Assembly (NCBI GenBank): GCA_963827705.1
Contig: CAWHBN010000020.1
Span: forward strand, 100,438-164,437
Direction of reading: 5' to 3'
From: JACDAN01 sp963827705
GTDB lineage: Bacteria > Actinomycetota > Thermoleophilia > Gaiellales > Gaiellaceae
DNA: 64,000 bases
The position numbers and the translations under genes are program-made. Positions 32,116 to 41,860 of this stretch are shown here, piece after piece (the first letter of the stretch is position 1; each line of letters begins with the position of its first letter). The notes beneath the pieces were generated by a model, which saw only the letters and a list, made by a program, of their open reading frames with translations, made no database searches and was not told where the DNA came from.

Positions 32116-34424
32116 CGCGTCGCCTCCGCGGGAACGCCGCGTGGCTCCTCGCCGTCGTGCGGCGGCTCGATCGTGACCTTGGGAAGGATCCGGTCGAGCC
32201 AGCCCGGGATGTACCACGCCTTCTCGCCCAGCATCGTCAGGAACGCAGGGACGAGCGTCATCTTCACGAGCAGCGCGTCCGTGAGGATCGCGACCGCCAG
32301 CAGCAGCCCGAACTCCTTGGAGATCCGGTCGGAGGTGAGAATGAAGGCCGCGAACACGGTGCCCATGATCAGTGCAGCGGCGACGATGACTCGACCGATC
32401 GCCGCAATCCCGTGCTCGACCGCGTCCCGTGTCTTGAGTCCGTGGACGTGCTCCTCGCGGATGCGGCTCATCAGGAACACCATGTAGTCCATGGAGAGCC
32501 CGAAGATGATTGCGAACGCGATCGGCGGCACGAAGGTTTCGATCGGGCCGGTGCGGTCGAGCCCGGTCAGGCTCATCCCGTGGCCCTCCTGGATGACCAT
32601 GGTGAGAACGCCGAACCCGACGAACGAGGAGAGGATCGTCGTGATCGCGGCGGTCAGTGAAATGACGATCGACCGGAACGCCATCGCGAGCACGATGAAC
32701 GTGACGCCGATGATGTAGAGGAGGAAGAGCGGGAGCCGCTCCATGATGCGGTCGGCGATGTCGATGAACGCCGCGTTCAAGCCGGAGACATAGACGACCG
32801 CGTCGCCACCCTCCGTTGCCGCCGGCGCGACGTCACTCCTCAACGTGTCTACGAGCTGCTCCGTCTTCTCGTCCTGAGGGGCCGAGTCGGGGGTGACGAA
32901 GACGAGTGCGACGGTCTTGGCGTCGTTGAACTGCGGCTCGCCTGCCGACGCGACGCCGTCGAGATCTCGGACACCCTCGTAGACCCGCTGCGGCGCTTCA
33001 GCGTCGCCGTTCACGTCGACGACGATCGGAATCGGTCCGTTGAAGCCGGGCCCGAAGCCCTCTGCCAGCAGGTCGTACGCCCGGCGAGCCGTCTGCGTCG
33101 TCGGCTGGGTTCCCTGGTCCGAGGCGCCCAGGCGAACGAGCGCCGACGTGGCTGCCAGGCCAAGGAGCACGAGCAACATGACCACGAACACGCCACGAGC
33201 GTGCGCCGTCACGAATCGTCCCCAGCGAGCGATCAGGGTCTTCTCCCGCGCCGCCTCGGAGTCGTCGATCGGGCGGAGGAACGGGACCTTCAGACGGTCG
33301 ATCTTGTGGCCGAGCTTGGCCAGCACGGCGATCAGCAACGAGTTCGCGATCAGCACCGTGGTCAGGACGCCGAGCGCGGAGCCGATCCCGAGCTTGGTCA
33401 CGAAGTCGAGCCCGAAGAACGCCAAGCCCGTGACCGAGATCGCGACGGTCAGTCCCGCGAAGATCACCGCCCGCCCCGCGGACGCGCCGGCCTCGGCGGC
33501 GGCATCCTGCGGTGACAACCCTTCGTGCAGGTACTGCCGGAAGCGGGTGACGATGAACAGCGAATAGTCGATCCCGACGCCGATCCCGATCATCGACACG
33601 AGCAGCGGCGTGATCGTGTTGATGTCGGTGAGGCCAGCGAGGACGAAGAGGAGGAGGAACGCAGACATGACGGCGACGATCGCGAGCGCCAGTGGGATTG
33701 CCGTCGCCACGAGCGTCCTGAAGACGACGAGCAGCACGATGAGCGCCGCGAGCAGACCGAGCAGCTCCTGCGTCCCCTGCTCGATCGGGGGGAACTCCGC
33801 GTCGCCGTTGAACTCGGCGGTCACGCCGGCCGGTTCGACCGTCTCGCGGACGGCATCCTCTACGGCGACGACCCGTTCCCGATCCTTGTCGAAGATGACC
33901 CGGTCGAACTGGGCCTCCGCGTAGGCGATGCGGCCGTCGTCCGAGAAGGTGTTGTCGCTGAACGGATCTCCCACGCTTTCGATGCCGGCATTGCCGTCCG
34001 GATCCGTTCCGGTTGGCTTGAACTCATCGGTCTTGACCTTCGCGATCGCGGCCTCGACCGCAGCCTTTCGCTCCGGGGTGTCGAGCCGTTCTCCCGCGGG
34101 CGCCGCGAACACCAGGTTCAGCACGCCGCCCTGCTCCTCGACGAACTCGGACTCGATCAGGTCGGTTGCCTTCTGGGTGTCCGATCCGGGGATCTCGAAG
34201 TCGTCCTTGAGGCTCCCGCCGACGGTTCCGACCAGGACGACCAGGAGAGCGATGATCCCGACCCAGGAGAACACCACCCGCCAGGGGTGGGTCGCGCAGG
34301 CGCGCATCCAGCGCGAGAGCCCGCCGCTCGAAAGTCGCTCGTGCGCGAGGCGCCGATCGGCCATGTGCGCTTCAACGTCAGGCCGCGCCGGAGGATTCCC
34401 TTCGGGATGCTGGTTCTCGCTCAT
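32112..34424 (-). CDS. MMPL-family RND transporter
   Basis: 770 residues with about twelve helices in two MMPL halves. VSMIGIGVGIDYSLFIVTRFRQYL in half one and IIFGLSMDYMVFLMSRIREEHVHG in half two are the diagnostic MMPL helices with proton-relay residues. The family exports lipids, siderophores or drugs. The cytoplasmic N-terminus carries PARPDVEAHMADRRLAHERL, whose DVEAH motif recurs in the repeat protein at 59.3 kb. The ATG at 34424 has a GAAGGG-type site; an in-frame start at 34481 is less likely. Confidence 0.92.
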   Translation of the reverse strand: MSENQHPEGNPPARPDVEAHMADRRLAHERLSSGGLSRWMRACATHPWRVVFSWVGIIALLVVLVGTVGGSLKDDFEIPGSDTQKATDLIESEFVEEQGGVLNLVFAAPAGERLDTPERKAAVEAAIAKVKTDEFKPTGTDPDGNAGIESVGDPFSDNTFSDDGRIAYAEAQFDRVIFDKDRERVVAVEDAVRETVEPAGVTAEFNGDAEFPPIEQGTQELLGLLAALIVLLVVFRTLVATAIPLALAIVAVMSAFLLLFVLAGLTDINTITPLLVSMIGIGVGIDYSLFIVTRFRQYLHEGLSPQDAAAEAGASAGRAVIFAGLTVAISVTGLAFFGLDFVTKLGIGSALGVLTTVLIANSLLIAVLAKLGHKIDRLKVPFLRPIDDSEAAREKTLIARWGRFVTAHARGVFVVMLLVLLGLAATSALVRLGASDQGTQPTTQTARRAYDLLAEGFGPGFNGPIPIVVDVNGDAEAPQRVYEGVRDLDGVASAGEPQFNDAKTVALVFVTPDSAPQDEKTEQLVDTLRSDVAPAATEGGDAVVYVSGLNAAFIDIADRIMERLPLFLLYIIGVTFIVLAMAFRSIVISLTAAITTILSSFVGFGVLTMVIQEGHGMSLTGLDRTGPIETFVPPIAFAIIFGLSMDYMVFLMSRIREEHVHGLKTRDAVEHGIAAIGRVIVAAALIMGTVFAAFILTSDRISKEFGLLLAVAILTDALLVKMTLVPAFLTMLGEKAWYIPGWLDRILPKVTIEPPHDGEEPRGVPAEATR

Positions 34425-34569
34425 GGGGGGTCGCCCTTCCTCGTCGTTTCTGTCGCCGTGGGTTCTACCTAAGACGGGCAAGCGGGCCGGAACTCATCGG
34501 TCGAGCCGAGGGGATCCGCGAGGATCGCCGGCGTCCGTGGGGCTCCGGGAGCATCCGTAGGCTGCGAGC

Positions 34570-35331
34570 GTGGCGGAGAGGCTCGTCGACGTCGGCGGAC
34601 GCCGCCTGTGGACGTGCGTAACGGGCGAAGGCGCGCCGACGGTCGTCTTCGAGGCAGGCGGAGGGGACGACTCGTCCGTCTGGAGGACGATCGAGACCGA
34701 GGTGCGCCGAAGGAACGGCGTGACAACCCTGGTCTACGACCGCGCGGGGCTGGGCAAGAGCGATCCGCCTCCCGAAGGTGAGTACCGAATCGGCGATGAG
34801 GCTGCGGCGCTCGTGCGAGTGCTCGACGTCCTGAGCCCGGCCGAGCCGATCGTGCTCGTGGCGCACTCCTACGGGGGATTCGTGGCCACGCTCGTCGCGG
34901 GCGATCCGCGCATGGCGGGTGTGGTGCTCGTCGACGCGAATCTGCCCGCGTACTTCGACCAGGCCGTCGTCGAGCGGCTGGTCGCCACCTACACGCCGCA
35001 ATTCCCCGAGCTGGAAAGGCGGGCGCCGGACCTTGCGAGGGTGATGATCCCGCTCATGCGCGCCTATCCCGACACGGCTCGCGAGGTGCGCGCCGTCGAC
35101 TACCCCACGACGTTGCGGACGATCGACGTCGTCGCGGAGCGTTCGTGGGGTGAGACCACCGAGGACAACGACGCCATGCGTCGCGTGCACGCGGACTTCG
35201 TGGCGGCAGCCCCGGAGGCGCGCGAGCTGGTGCTTGCGCGCGGCAGCGGGCACTACGTCATGCGGGACCGTCCCGAGATCGTGCTCGATGCGATCGCGAG
35301 CATGCTCGAGCGTGTGCGGACCGTTGACTGA
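34570..35331 (+). CDS. Alpha/beta hydrolase
   Basis: 253 residues. VVFEAGGGDDSSVWRTIE (oxyanion region), YDRAGLGKSDPPP and the nucleophile elbow LVAHSYGGFVATL (Ser of HSYGG) are clear. The acid is probably the Asp of VLVDANLP or later; the His is in ARGSGHYVMRDRP. GTG start at 34570. Substrate unknown; epoxide hydrolase, lipase and haloperoxidase-like alternatives share this fold. Confidence 0.88.
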   Translation: MAERLVDVGGRRLWTCVTGEGAPTVVFEAGGGDDSSVWRTIETEVRRRNGVTTLVYDRAGLGKSDPPPEGEYRIGDEAAALVRVLDVLSPAEPIVLVAHSYGGFVATLVAGDPRMAGVVLVDANLPAYFDQAVVERLVATYTPQFPELERRAPDLARVMIPLMRAYPDTAREVRAVDYPTTLRTIDVVAERSWGETTEDNDAMRRVHADFVAAAPEARELVLARGSGHYVMRDRPEIVLDAIASMLERVRTVD

Positions 35332-35374
35332 CTCGACGGGAAGCGACCGGCGGTTGAAGGCGTACGATCGGGCC

Positions 35375-35710
35375 GTGGCCTACGACGGGGAGCTCGCCGC
35401 GCGGATTCGCGACCTGATCGGCGACGAGCCTTCCCTGACTGAAAAAAAGATGTTCGGCGGCCTTGCCTTCTTGATCGGCGGCAACATGGCCGTCGGGGCG
35501 AGCGGCCAGGGCGGGATCCTCGTGCGCGTCGACCCGGAGGAGTCTGCCGAGCTCGTCGCGACGACGAACGCGTCCTTGATGGAGATGCGCGGCCGCCAGA
35601 TGCAGGGCTGGCTCCGAGTCGACGCGGACGCCCTCGGCACAGACGACGAGCTGGCGAAGTGGGTGGAGCTCGGGACGACGTATGCCCGCTCACTGCCTAC
35701 GAAGGCGTGA
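35375..35710 (+). CDS. TfoX N-terminal domain protein
   Basis: 111 residues. LTEKKMFGGLAFLIGGNMAVGAS followed by GGILVRVDPEESAEL and EMRGRQMQGWLRVDAD is the TfoX_N pattern. The domain occurs in competence regulators, but stand-alone copies like this are common and uncharacterised. The GTG at 35375 starts the fold; a TTG at 35354 is possible. It follows the hydrolase by 43 bases in the same direction. Confidence 0.82.
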   Translation: MAYDGELAARIRDLIGDEPSLTEKKMFGGLAFLIGGNMAVGASGQGGILVRVDPEESAELVATTNASLMEMRGRQMQGWLRVDADALGTDDELAKWVELGTTYARSLPTKA

Positions 35711-35800
35711 CCCAACCACATCCGTGACGTGTTCAGGCACTGGACGTGCACTCACGGCTCGAGGCCGTCGCCGTCGCCGTCGCACCTGACCGAAGCCTGA

Positions 35801-36460
35801 CTAGTGCTCTGAGTCGCTCGCGAAGAGCCCCGTCTGGTAGGCGAGCACGACCGCCTGGACGCGGTCGCGAAGGTTGAGCTTCTGGAGGATGTGCGTGATG
35901 TGCGTCTTGACCGTCGCTTCGCTGATGTAGAGCTCTTGCGCGATCTCCGGGTTGGAGAAGCCGGCGGCGATCAAACGGAAGACCTCCTGCTCTCGCGAGG
36001 TCAGCTGCTCGAACTCCTTGGGAGGCGTGGGACGCGGGAGGCGCGTGAACTGCTCGATCACGCGTTTCGTGACCGCGGGCGAAAGCAGCGCGTCTCCGGC
36101 GGCGACGGTGCGGATCGCGCCGATCAGCTGCTCCGGAGGATCGTCCTTGAGCACGAAGCCGCTGGCTCCGGCGCTGAGTGCCTCGTAGACGTACTCGTCG
36201 AGGTCGAACGTCGTGAGGATCAGGATCCGCGCGCCGTTGCCTGCTGCGAGGATTCGACGGGTCGCCTGGAGCCCGTCGAGCTCGGGCATGCGGATGTCCA
36301 TCAGGACGACGCTTGGATGGAAGCGGGCCGCCTTGTCGATCGCCTCGAGGCCGTTGCTCGCCTCCGCGACGACTTCGATCTCCTCTTCGTCAGCGAGGAG
36401 CATGCGAAAGCCGGCGCGCACCATCGACTGGTCGTCGACCACGAGGACGCGAATCGTCAT
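35801..36460 (-). CDS. NarL/LuxR-type response regulator
   Basis: 219 residues. The receiver has the acidic pair in VLVVDDQ, phospho-acceptor Asp55 in VVLMDIRMPELDG, the Thr in ILTTFD and Lys in FVLKDD. The LuxR-type helix-turn-helix LTSREQEVFRLIAAGFSNPEIAQEL follows, with ISEATVKTHITHILQKL as recognition helix. The ATG overlaps the kinase stop by four bases. The obvious target is the MMPL gene on the other side of the kinase. Confidence 0.93.
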   Translation of the reverse strand: MTIRVLVVDDQSMVRAGFRMLLADEEEIEVVAEASNGLEAIDKAARFHPSVVLMDIRMPELDGLQATRRILAAGNGARILILTTFDLDEYVYEALSAGASGFVLKDDPPEQLIGAIRTVAAGDALLSPAVTKRVIEQFTRLPRPTPPKEFEQLTSREQEVFRLIAAGFSNPEIAQELYISEATVKTHITHILQKLNLRDRVQAVVLAYQTGLFASDSEH

Positions 36461-37616
36461 GGCCGGTCGCCGCCGAGTGGGAGGCGCGTGCTGAGCAGGA
36501 AGCCCGCGCCGTTCGCGGATCCTGCGGTCATCTCGCCGCCGTAGATCTTGACGCGCTCGCGGATGCCGACGAGGCCGTGGCCGACGCCGTTGGTGGTCGC
36601 GGCACCTCGGCCGTCGTCGAGGATCTCGATCTGCAGCTCGTTGGAGCCGTAGCGGACGGTCACGTCGGCGTGGCTTGCATGCGCGTGTTTCAGGGTGTTG
36701 GTGAGTCCCTCTTGAATGATCCTGTACGCGGAGAGGTCGACCCCGCGCGGTAGCGGAAAGCGGTCGCCGTCGACGTGAAGCCGCACGGGGAGGCCGGCGC
36801 GGCCGACCTCCTCCACCAACGAGTCGAGGCGGTCGAGACCCGGCTGAGGCGTCAGTTCGAGGGCCTGGCCGTCCTGGCGCATCGCCCCGAGGAGGCGGCG
36901 CATTTCGGTGAGCGCGGTGCGGCCGGCCCGCTCGACTCCCTTGAGGGCCTCTCTGTCCTCGTCGAGAGCTTGCGGGAGCTTGTGCCGGACAGCCCCGACC
37001 TGGAGCATCATCACGCTCACTGCGTGGGCGACGACGTCGTGGAGCTCGCGCGCGATCCGCGTCCGCTCCTCGGCGACTGCGACGCGTGCCGCTGCCTCCC
37101 GCTCCTGCTCGGCCAGAGTCGCGCGCATTTCCGCCGCTTCGGCCTTCTCGGCTCGCTCGCGGAGAGCAAAGCCCGCGACCCAGCTGACCGCGAAGTCGAT
37201 GGGAACGAAGATGAGCTCGCTCGTTGTGTGACCCGGGATCTGGGAGACGAGGAGCGCCAAACTGCCGAGGATGACGACGAGGCCGATGCCCGCCTGCCAG
37301 GCGTTGCGCAGGTTCCCGAGCAGGAACGCGACTGCGAGCCCGACAACGAAGAAGGCCTCCGAGGGACGGGACCAGCTGCGAGTCGATGAACGAGATCCCG
37401 GCCGCGAGCACGAAGTACGCGAGTGGAGCCGGCGAAGGGAAATCGCCGGCGAGCGAAGATCGGGAGCACCAGGACCGCGATCGCCGGGATGCCGAACCAC
37501 AGAGTCGTGCGTGCGGAATCGCGTCCGACGATCAGTTCGAGCATGGCTGAGATCGCCAGGAACGCAATCAGCAGGTCGAACCAATAGATACGCGCGATCG
37601 ACCGAAGCTTGTTCAC
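36457..37616 (-). CDS. Sensor histidine kinase (HisKA_3 type), two frameshifts in the membrane part
   Basis: The C-terminal two thirds is intact. The phospho-acceptor is in IARELHDVVAHAVSVMMLQ and the ATPase domain has IIQEGLTNTLKHAHAS (N box), ILDDGRGA and GHGLVGIRERV. The N-terminus reads MNKLRSIARIYWFDLLIAFLA and then FARRRFPFA. After a base shift near 37430 it reads APLAYFVLAAGISFIDSQLV; after another near 37364 it reads SEAFFVVGLAVAFLLGNL. All are plausible helices of one sensor. GTG start at 37616. It partners the response regulator downstream. Confidence 0.85.
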
Positions 37617-37644
37617 ACACCGAAGGTACTGAACGCCGCCGATC

Positions 37645-37672
37645 CGCGCCTCATACCCGAGTAGGAGGCGCG
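37645..37672. promoter_or_regulatory. Palindrome in the kinase-MMPL divergent region
   Basis: CGCGCCTC (37645-37652) pairs with GAGGCGCG (37665-37672); inside, TAC and GTA also pair around a CCGA loop. The central 24 bases match 21 of 24 positions of the palindrome after the MMPL gene (40019-40042). It could be the operator for the adjacent NarL-type regulator, or a hairpin ending stray transcripts. Confidence 0.5.
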
Positions 37673-37778
37673 AATCCGCTGTTGGTAGGAGCTCGAATCG
37701 GACTTGGCTCCGACGACGCCACCGCGCCGCGCTCCTAGCGTCAGCGGCATGGCGTCATCAAGCCAAGGAGGAACCGGA

Positions 37779-40004
37779 ATGGCCCCCAACGGTCAACCCC
37801 ATCTCAACCTGGCGGCGCGCATGGGCCGCTGGAGCGCCGGCCACTGGAAGACGGCCACGTTTGGATGGCTTGCGCTCATCGTCATTGCATTTGCGATCGG
37901 TGGCGCGGTCGGCACCAAGACCATCGATCCGAACACGGCGGGACCGGGTGAGTCCGGTCGCATGGACAGGATTCTCGAGGCCGGCTTCAAGCAGCCCGCC
38001 GGCGAGAGCGTCCTGGTCGAGAGCGACTCGCTCCGGACGAACGATCCCGCCTTCAAGGCCGCCATCGAGGACGTCGTCGCAGGCGTTTCGGCGCTGGACG
38101 TGGTCCAGAACGTACGGTCGCCGCTCGACCCCGCGAACAGCGGCCAGATCGCCGAAAGCGGGCGCGCGGCGCTCGTCGAGTTCGACATCCGCGGCGACAA
38201 GGACGAAGCGTCCGACAAGGTCGCCCCTGTGCTCGATCGCGTCGACGAGGCGCAAAGGGCGCATCCCGAGCTCTTCATCGGCGAGTTCGGAGACGCCAGC
38301 GCCGTCTATGAGACCGATGCGCTCTTCGCGGACGACCTTGCCAAGGCGGGCCTCTACTCGCTCCCGATCACGCTGATCATCCTCGTGGTCGCCTTCGGAG
38401 CGCTCGTGGCGGCCGGCATCCCGCTGCTGCTGGGACTGACCGCCGTCATCGGGACGTTCGGGCTGATCGCGCTGGCGAGCCAGGTGCTGCCGATGGCGAA
38501 TGAGGTTTTCGCGATCGTGCTCCTGATCGGCCTCGCTGTCGGCGTCGACTACTCGATGTTCTATTTGAAGCGGGAACGCGAGGAACGGGCTGCCGGGCGC
38601 AGCGAGCGGGCGGCACTCGAGGCCGCCGCGGCGACGTCGGGCCGCTCGGTGCTGATCTCGGGCGTGACCGTGATGGTCGCAATGGCCGGGATGTTCCTGA
38701 CCACGGACTCGACGTTCGCCTCGTTCGCCGTGGCGACGATCATCGTCGTTGCGCTGGCGATGCTCGGCTCGCTGACCGTGCTGCCCGCGCTGCTCTCGCG
38801 GCTCGGCGACAAGGTCGACCGGGTGCATGTTCCGTTCGTCCGGCGCTTCCGCCGTGACGACGGCGAAGGTCGGATCTGGGGCGCGATCATCGACCGTGTG
38901 CTCAGGCGCCCGGTCGTTTCGACGGTCGTCGCGGGCGGACTGCTCTTGGCGCTGGCTGTGCCCGCGCTCCAGCTCAAGATGGTCAAGCCGGGGCCGGACA
39001 CGTTCCCAGACTCCCTCCAGGTCGTTCAGACCTACAACCGGATGCAGGAGTCCTTCCCGGGCACCGCGCTGCCGGCCAACGTCGTCGTCAAGGCTGCGGA
39101 CGTCAACGCACCCGCGGTTCGCGATGCGATCGAGCAACTGGGGCAGCAGGCGCTCGCGAGCGGCCGCATGCAGGAGCCGATCACGGTCGAAGTCAGTCCT
39201 GACGCAACGGTCGCCAACGTCACGATCCCGATCGCCGGAACCGGAACCGACGACGCATCGGTCGCAGCGCTCGAAGCGCTTCGTGAAGACATCGTCCCGG
39301 CGACCGTGGGCGCGCTTCCGGACACCGAATCCGGCGTGACCGGGCTGTCCGCCCAGTGGAAGGATCAGACCGACGAGATGACCTCGAAGCTGCCGCTCGT
39401 GGTCGCGTTCGTCCTCGTGTTCGCATTCGGGCTGATGCTGGTCGCCTTCCGGTCGCTCGTGGTGGCGGCGAAGGCGATCGTGCTGAACGCGCTCTCGGTC
39501 GCCGCGGCGTACGGCGTCCTGGTGATCGTGTTCCAGTACGGCTTCGCCAAGGATCTGCTCGGCTTCAGCTCGACGGCCGGGATCGACCCCGTCGTGCCGC
39601 TGTTGCTGTTCGTGATCCTGTTCGGGCTTTCGATGGACTACCACGTCCTCGTGATCGGTCGCATACGCGAAGCGTTCAACGGCGGCGCGTCCATGGACGA
39701 CGCGATCTCGCTCGGGATCAGGCGCACGGCCGGCGTGGTCACGAGCGCGGCCGTCGTGATGGTCGGCGTCTTCTCGATCTTCGGCCTGCTCTCGCTGCTG
39801 TTCTTCAAGCAGTTCGGCGTCGGGCTCGCGACGGCGATCCTGATCGACGCCACGATCATCCGTGGCGTGCTCCTCCCGGCGACGATGAAGCTGCTCGGCG
39901 AGTGGAACTGGTACCTGCCGAGCTGGCTCGAGTGGCTTCCTCGGCTCGAGGGCCGCACGTCCGAGCCCACGCCCGAGATCGGGCGCGCTCAGACCTCCGC
40001 CTGA
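37779..40004 (+). CDS. MMPL-family RND transporter
   Basis: 741 residues in two MMPL halves. IVLLIGLAVGVDYSMFYLKREREE in the first and ILFGLSMDYHVLVIGRIREAFNGG in the second carry the conserved membrane Asp-Tyr pairs. N-terminal HWKTATFGWLALIVIAFAIGG gives helix 1. AAGGAGG lies eight bases before the ATG. The neighbouring two-component system and the flanking palindromes suggest induction by an envelope signal. It exports an unknown lipid or drug. Confidence 0.92.
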   Translation: MAPNGQPHLNLAARMGRWSAGHWKTATFGWLALIVIAFAIGGAVGTKTIDPNTAGPGESGRMDRILEAGFKQPAGESVLVESDSLRTNDPAFKAAIEDVVAGVSALDVVQNVRSPLDPANSGQIAESGRAALVEFDIRGDKDEASDKVAPVLDRVDEAQRAHPELFIGEFGDASAVYETDALFADDLAKAGLYSLPITLIILVVAFGALVAAGIPLLLGLTAVIGTFGLIALASQVLPMANEVFAIVLLIGLAVGVDYSMFYLKREREERAAGRSERAALEAAAATSGRSVLISGVTVMVAMAGMFLTTDSTFASFAVATIIVVALAMLGSLTVLPALLSRLGDKVDRVHVPFVRRFRRDDGEGRIWGAIIDRVLRRPVVSTVVAGGLLLALAVPALQLKMVKPGPDTFPDSLQVVQTYNRMQESFPGTALPANVVVKAADVNAPAVRDAIEQLGQQALASGRMQEPITVEVSPDATVANVTIPIAGTGTDDASVAALEALREDIVPATVGALPDTESGVTGLSAQWKDQTDEMTSKLPLVVAFVLVFAFGLMLVAFRSLVVAAKAIVLNALSVAAAYGVLVIVFQYGFAKDLLGFSSTAGIDPVVPLLLFVILFGLSMDYHVLVIGRIREAFNGGASMDDAISLGIRRTAGVVTSAAVVMVGVFSIFGLLSLLFFKQFGVGLATAILIDATIIRGVLLPATMKLLGEWNWYLPSWLEWLPRLEGRTSEPTPEIGRAQTSA

Positions 40005-40013
40005 GTCCCAAAG

Positions 40014-40047
40014 ATCCCGCCTCCTACCCAGGTAGGAGGCGGGATCA
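40014..40047. terminator. Long perfect palindrome between convergent genes, bidirectional terminator candidate
   Basis: A 16-base perfect stem (arms 40014-40029 and 40032-40047) surrounds a CA loop, nine bases after the MMPL stop and before the opposite-strand gene end at 40063. It lacks a T-run. Its inner 24 bases are nearly identical to the palindrome at 37647-37670. Confidence 0.7.
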
Positions 40048-40062
40048 CTCCGGCCGGCGTCT

Positions 40063-41070
40063 CTAGGGGAACCGCGCGCTGCCGGGGTTGAGGTCGAGGC
40101 GCCCGCCGTCACGGCACTCCGCCGGGACGCGGTACTCCGCGGTCGATCCGATTCGAAGCGAGTTCTCGACGAGCTGCCGGCGCATCATCCGCCGCGCCGT
40201 GTCCGCCGAGACGCCGAGGCGCTGTCCGAGCTCGACGCCGGACTGCAGCGCGTAGCACTCGGTGACCCCCTCGTCGGACACGCCGCGGAGATGCCACGCC
40301 TCGTGAGCGAGAACGGCGAGAGCCCTGGCGCTCTGGTTGAACCTCACTTCCCCCTTGAAGGCCAGCCGGTAGAGATCGAGGCAGCGCTCCGGAGTCAGGT
40401 ACGCGAGCTCGCCCCCGACGGCGGCAACGCCGTCGGCGTGCTGGACGGCGCCGACGAACTCGCCCGCTTCGTCACATCGGATCGTCACCGGCTTCCCCGC
40501 GATCTGTGAGGCCTCCTGGGAGTAACGCGCCGCCGCCTCGGCGCGTGTGCTCTCGTCGAGCCCGTTCCAGCCGGTGCGGCTCTCGACGAACCAGAAGACC
40601 AGTGCCAGCGCACCGATGAGACCGAGGCCTACGAGGAGTCTCCGAAAGGGCAGGCGCATGCGCTCGCGATCCGGATCTGCAACAACGGTCGGCGCTGCCA
40701 CATCCTCCTCGGGGAGCTCCCGCGCCTCGTCGATGATCGTCCTCAGCTCGTCGTCCGTCTCGCCCGAGTAGGGGATCCACAGCTCTTCGCCGCCTTCTCG
40801 AACGAGCAGCAGCTCCTCCGCCTCGTCGTCGTAGCCGAAGCGCTCCCGATCGGCATCCTGCGGTCCACGGTCGGAGCGACGGGCCGGGGCCGACCGGAGG
40901 GCGCCGACGAAGAAGTTCAGCTCGAGGCCCAGCGCGATCAGGAACGGAAGCCAGATCGGCACGGCCGCCCGCAGCGCGTACGGCCCGAAGATCCAGGTGA
41001 GGACGAAAGCGGCCATCCCGAGGCGCAGGAGCGTCGGGGTGCTCGGGAGGCGATCCAGCGGTATTCGCAC
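40063..41070 (-). CDS. Membrane protein with a HExxH metallopeptidase-like domain
   Basis: 335 residues. Two N-terminal helices (LLRLGMAAFVLTWIFGPYAL, VPIWLPFLIALGLELNFFV), an acidic cytoplasmic stretch, a third helix LLVGLGLIGALALVFWFV near 145, then an extracytoplasmic domain. That domain carries LAVLAHEAWHLRGVSDEGVTECYA: HEAWH is an HExxH zinc motif, with a Glu 10-12 residues later as possible third ligand. No family name is secure; a gluzincin-like peptidase is the inference. Confidence 0.75.
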   Translation of the reverse strand: MRIPLDRLPSTPTLLRLGMAAFVLTWIFGPYALRAAVPIWLPFLIALGLELNFFVGALRSAPARRSDRGPQDADRERFGYDDEAEELLLVREGGEELWIPYSGETDDELRTIIDEARELPEEDVAAPTVVADPDRERMRLPFRRLLVGLGLIGALALVFWFVESRTGWNGLDESTRAEAAARYSQEASQIAGKPVTIRCDEAGEFVGAVQHADGVAAVGGELAYLTPERCLDLYRLAFKGEVRFNQSARALAVLAHEAWHLRGVSDEGVTECYALQSGVELGQRLGVSADTARRMMRRQLVENSLRIGSTAEYRVPAECRDGGRLDLNPGSARFP

Positions 41071-41113
41071 GCTTCGACGGTAGTCCCCGCACGCCGGGCC
41101 GGCGAGGGGCCGA

Positions 41114-41860
41114 TCAGTCCTGGTCGTACTCGTCGTGGCGTCGGATCCACAGCTGGAACGCGTCGCCCTCGTCCCGCCCCTTCGGCGCCCGGTCGAAGAT
41201 CCCGTAGTAGCCCATCAGGAACTCGACGCCGCGGGCCCCGGTCGCATAGGTCTGGTACACGGTGCCGTCGTCGAGGACGAAGACGCTCAAGCCCTGGCCC
41301 TCGGTGAGGTAGCCAGTGACGTCGGTCCCGCTCGAGTTTGCGTTGTGCTCGACGATCGGCGGCGCTCCCGCCTCGAGCATCGGCGCGAACGCCTCGCGCG
41401 TCTGCTCCTCGGTGCGTGAGCGGCCGAGGTCGAAGTTGAAGTCGCTGCCCGCCGCCGAGGCCCAGGGCATGTTCCAGCCCATCCGTCGCTTGTACGCCTG
41501 CAGCTTCTCCAGCGGCGCCTGGGAGACGTACACCATCGTTACGTCGCGCGCATGCAGGTGTGGGAGGGCCCCGTCGACGGTGTCGGCCATCGACGAGCAC
41601 GTCGGGCAGCCCGCCTCGTAGCTCGGGCCGAACATGAAGTGGTAGACGAGGAGCTGGGAGCGACCGTCGAAGAGCTCCGCCAGTGTCCGCGTGCCCTCAT
41701 CGGTCTCGAACCGGTACTCCTTCTCGACCGGCACCCAGGGGAGCTCGCGGCGCTGGCGCGCAAGCTCGTCGCCCATCCGTGTGTGTTCCTTCTCGCGTTG
41801 CAAGAGTTCCTCCCGAGCCGCTTGCCATTCCTCGCGGCTGGCGATCGTGTGATTCGTCAT
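41114..41860 (-). CDS. DUF899 thioredoxin-like protein
   Basis: 248 residues. REEWQAAREELLQREKEHTR, LPWVPVEKEYRFET and then LLVYHFMFGPSYEAGCPTCSSMAD are the DUF899 signature, with a CPTC redox-type pair. GLSVFVLDDGTVYQTYATGARG and YYGIFDRAPKGRDEG finish the fold. The family is thioredoxin-related, of unknown substrate. The ATG at 41860 matches the family N-terminus. Confidence 0.92.
   Translation of the reverse strand: MTNHTIASREEWQAAREELLQREKEHTRMGDELARQRRELPWVPVEKEYRFETDEGTRTLAELFDGRSQLLVYHFMFGPSYEAGCPTCSSMADTVDGALPHLHARDVTMVYVSQAPLEKLQAYKRRMGWNMPWASAAGSDFNFDLGRSRTEEQTREAFAPMLEAGAPPIVEHNANSSGTDVTGYLTEGQGLSVFVLDDGTVYQTYATGARGVEFLMGYYGIFDRAPKGRDEGDAFQLWIRRHDEYDQD

Noticed and set aside
37758..40112. 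784-codon open frame opposite the MMPL gene
   Set aside because: Composition is dominated by Arg, His, Asp and Gln, typical of antisense frames in high-GC DNA; the MMPL frame carries all conserved motifs.
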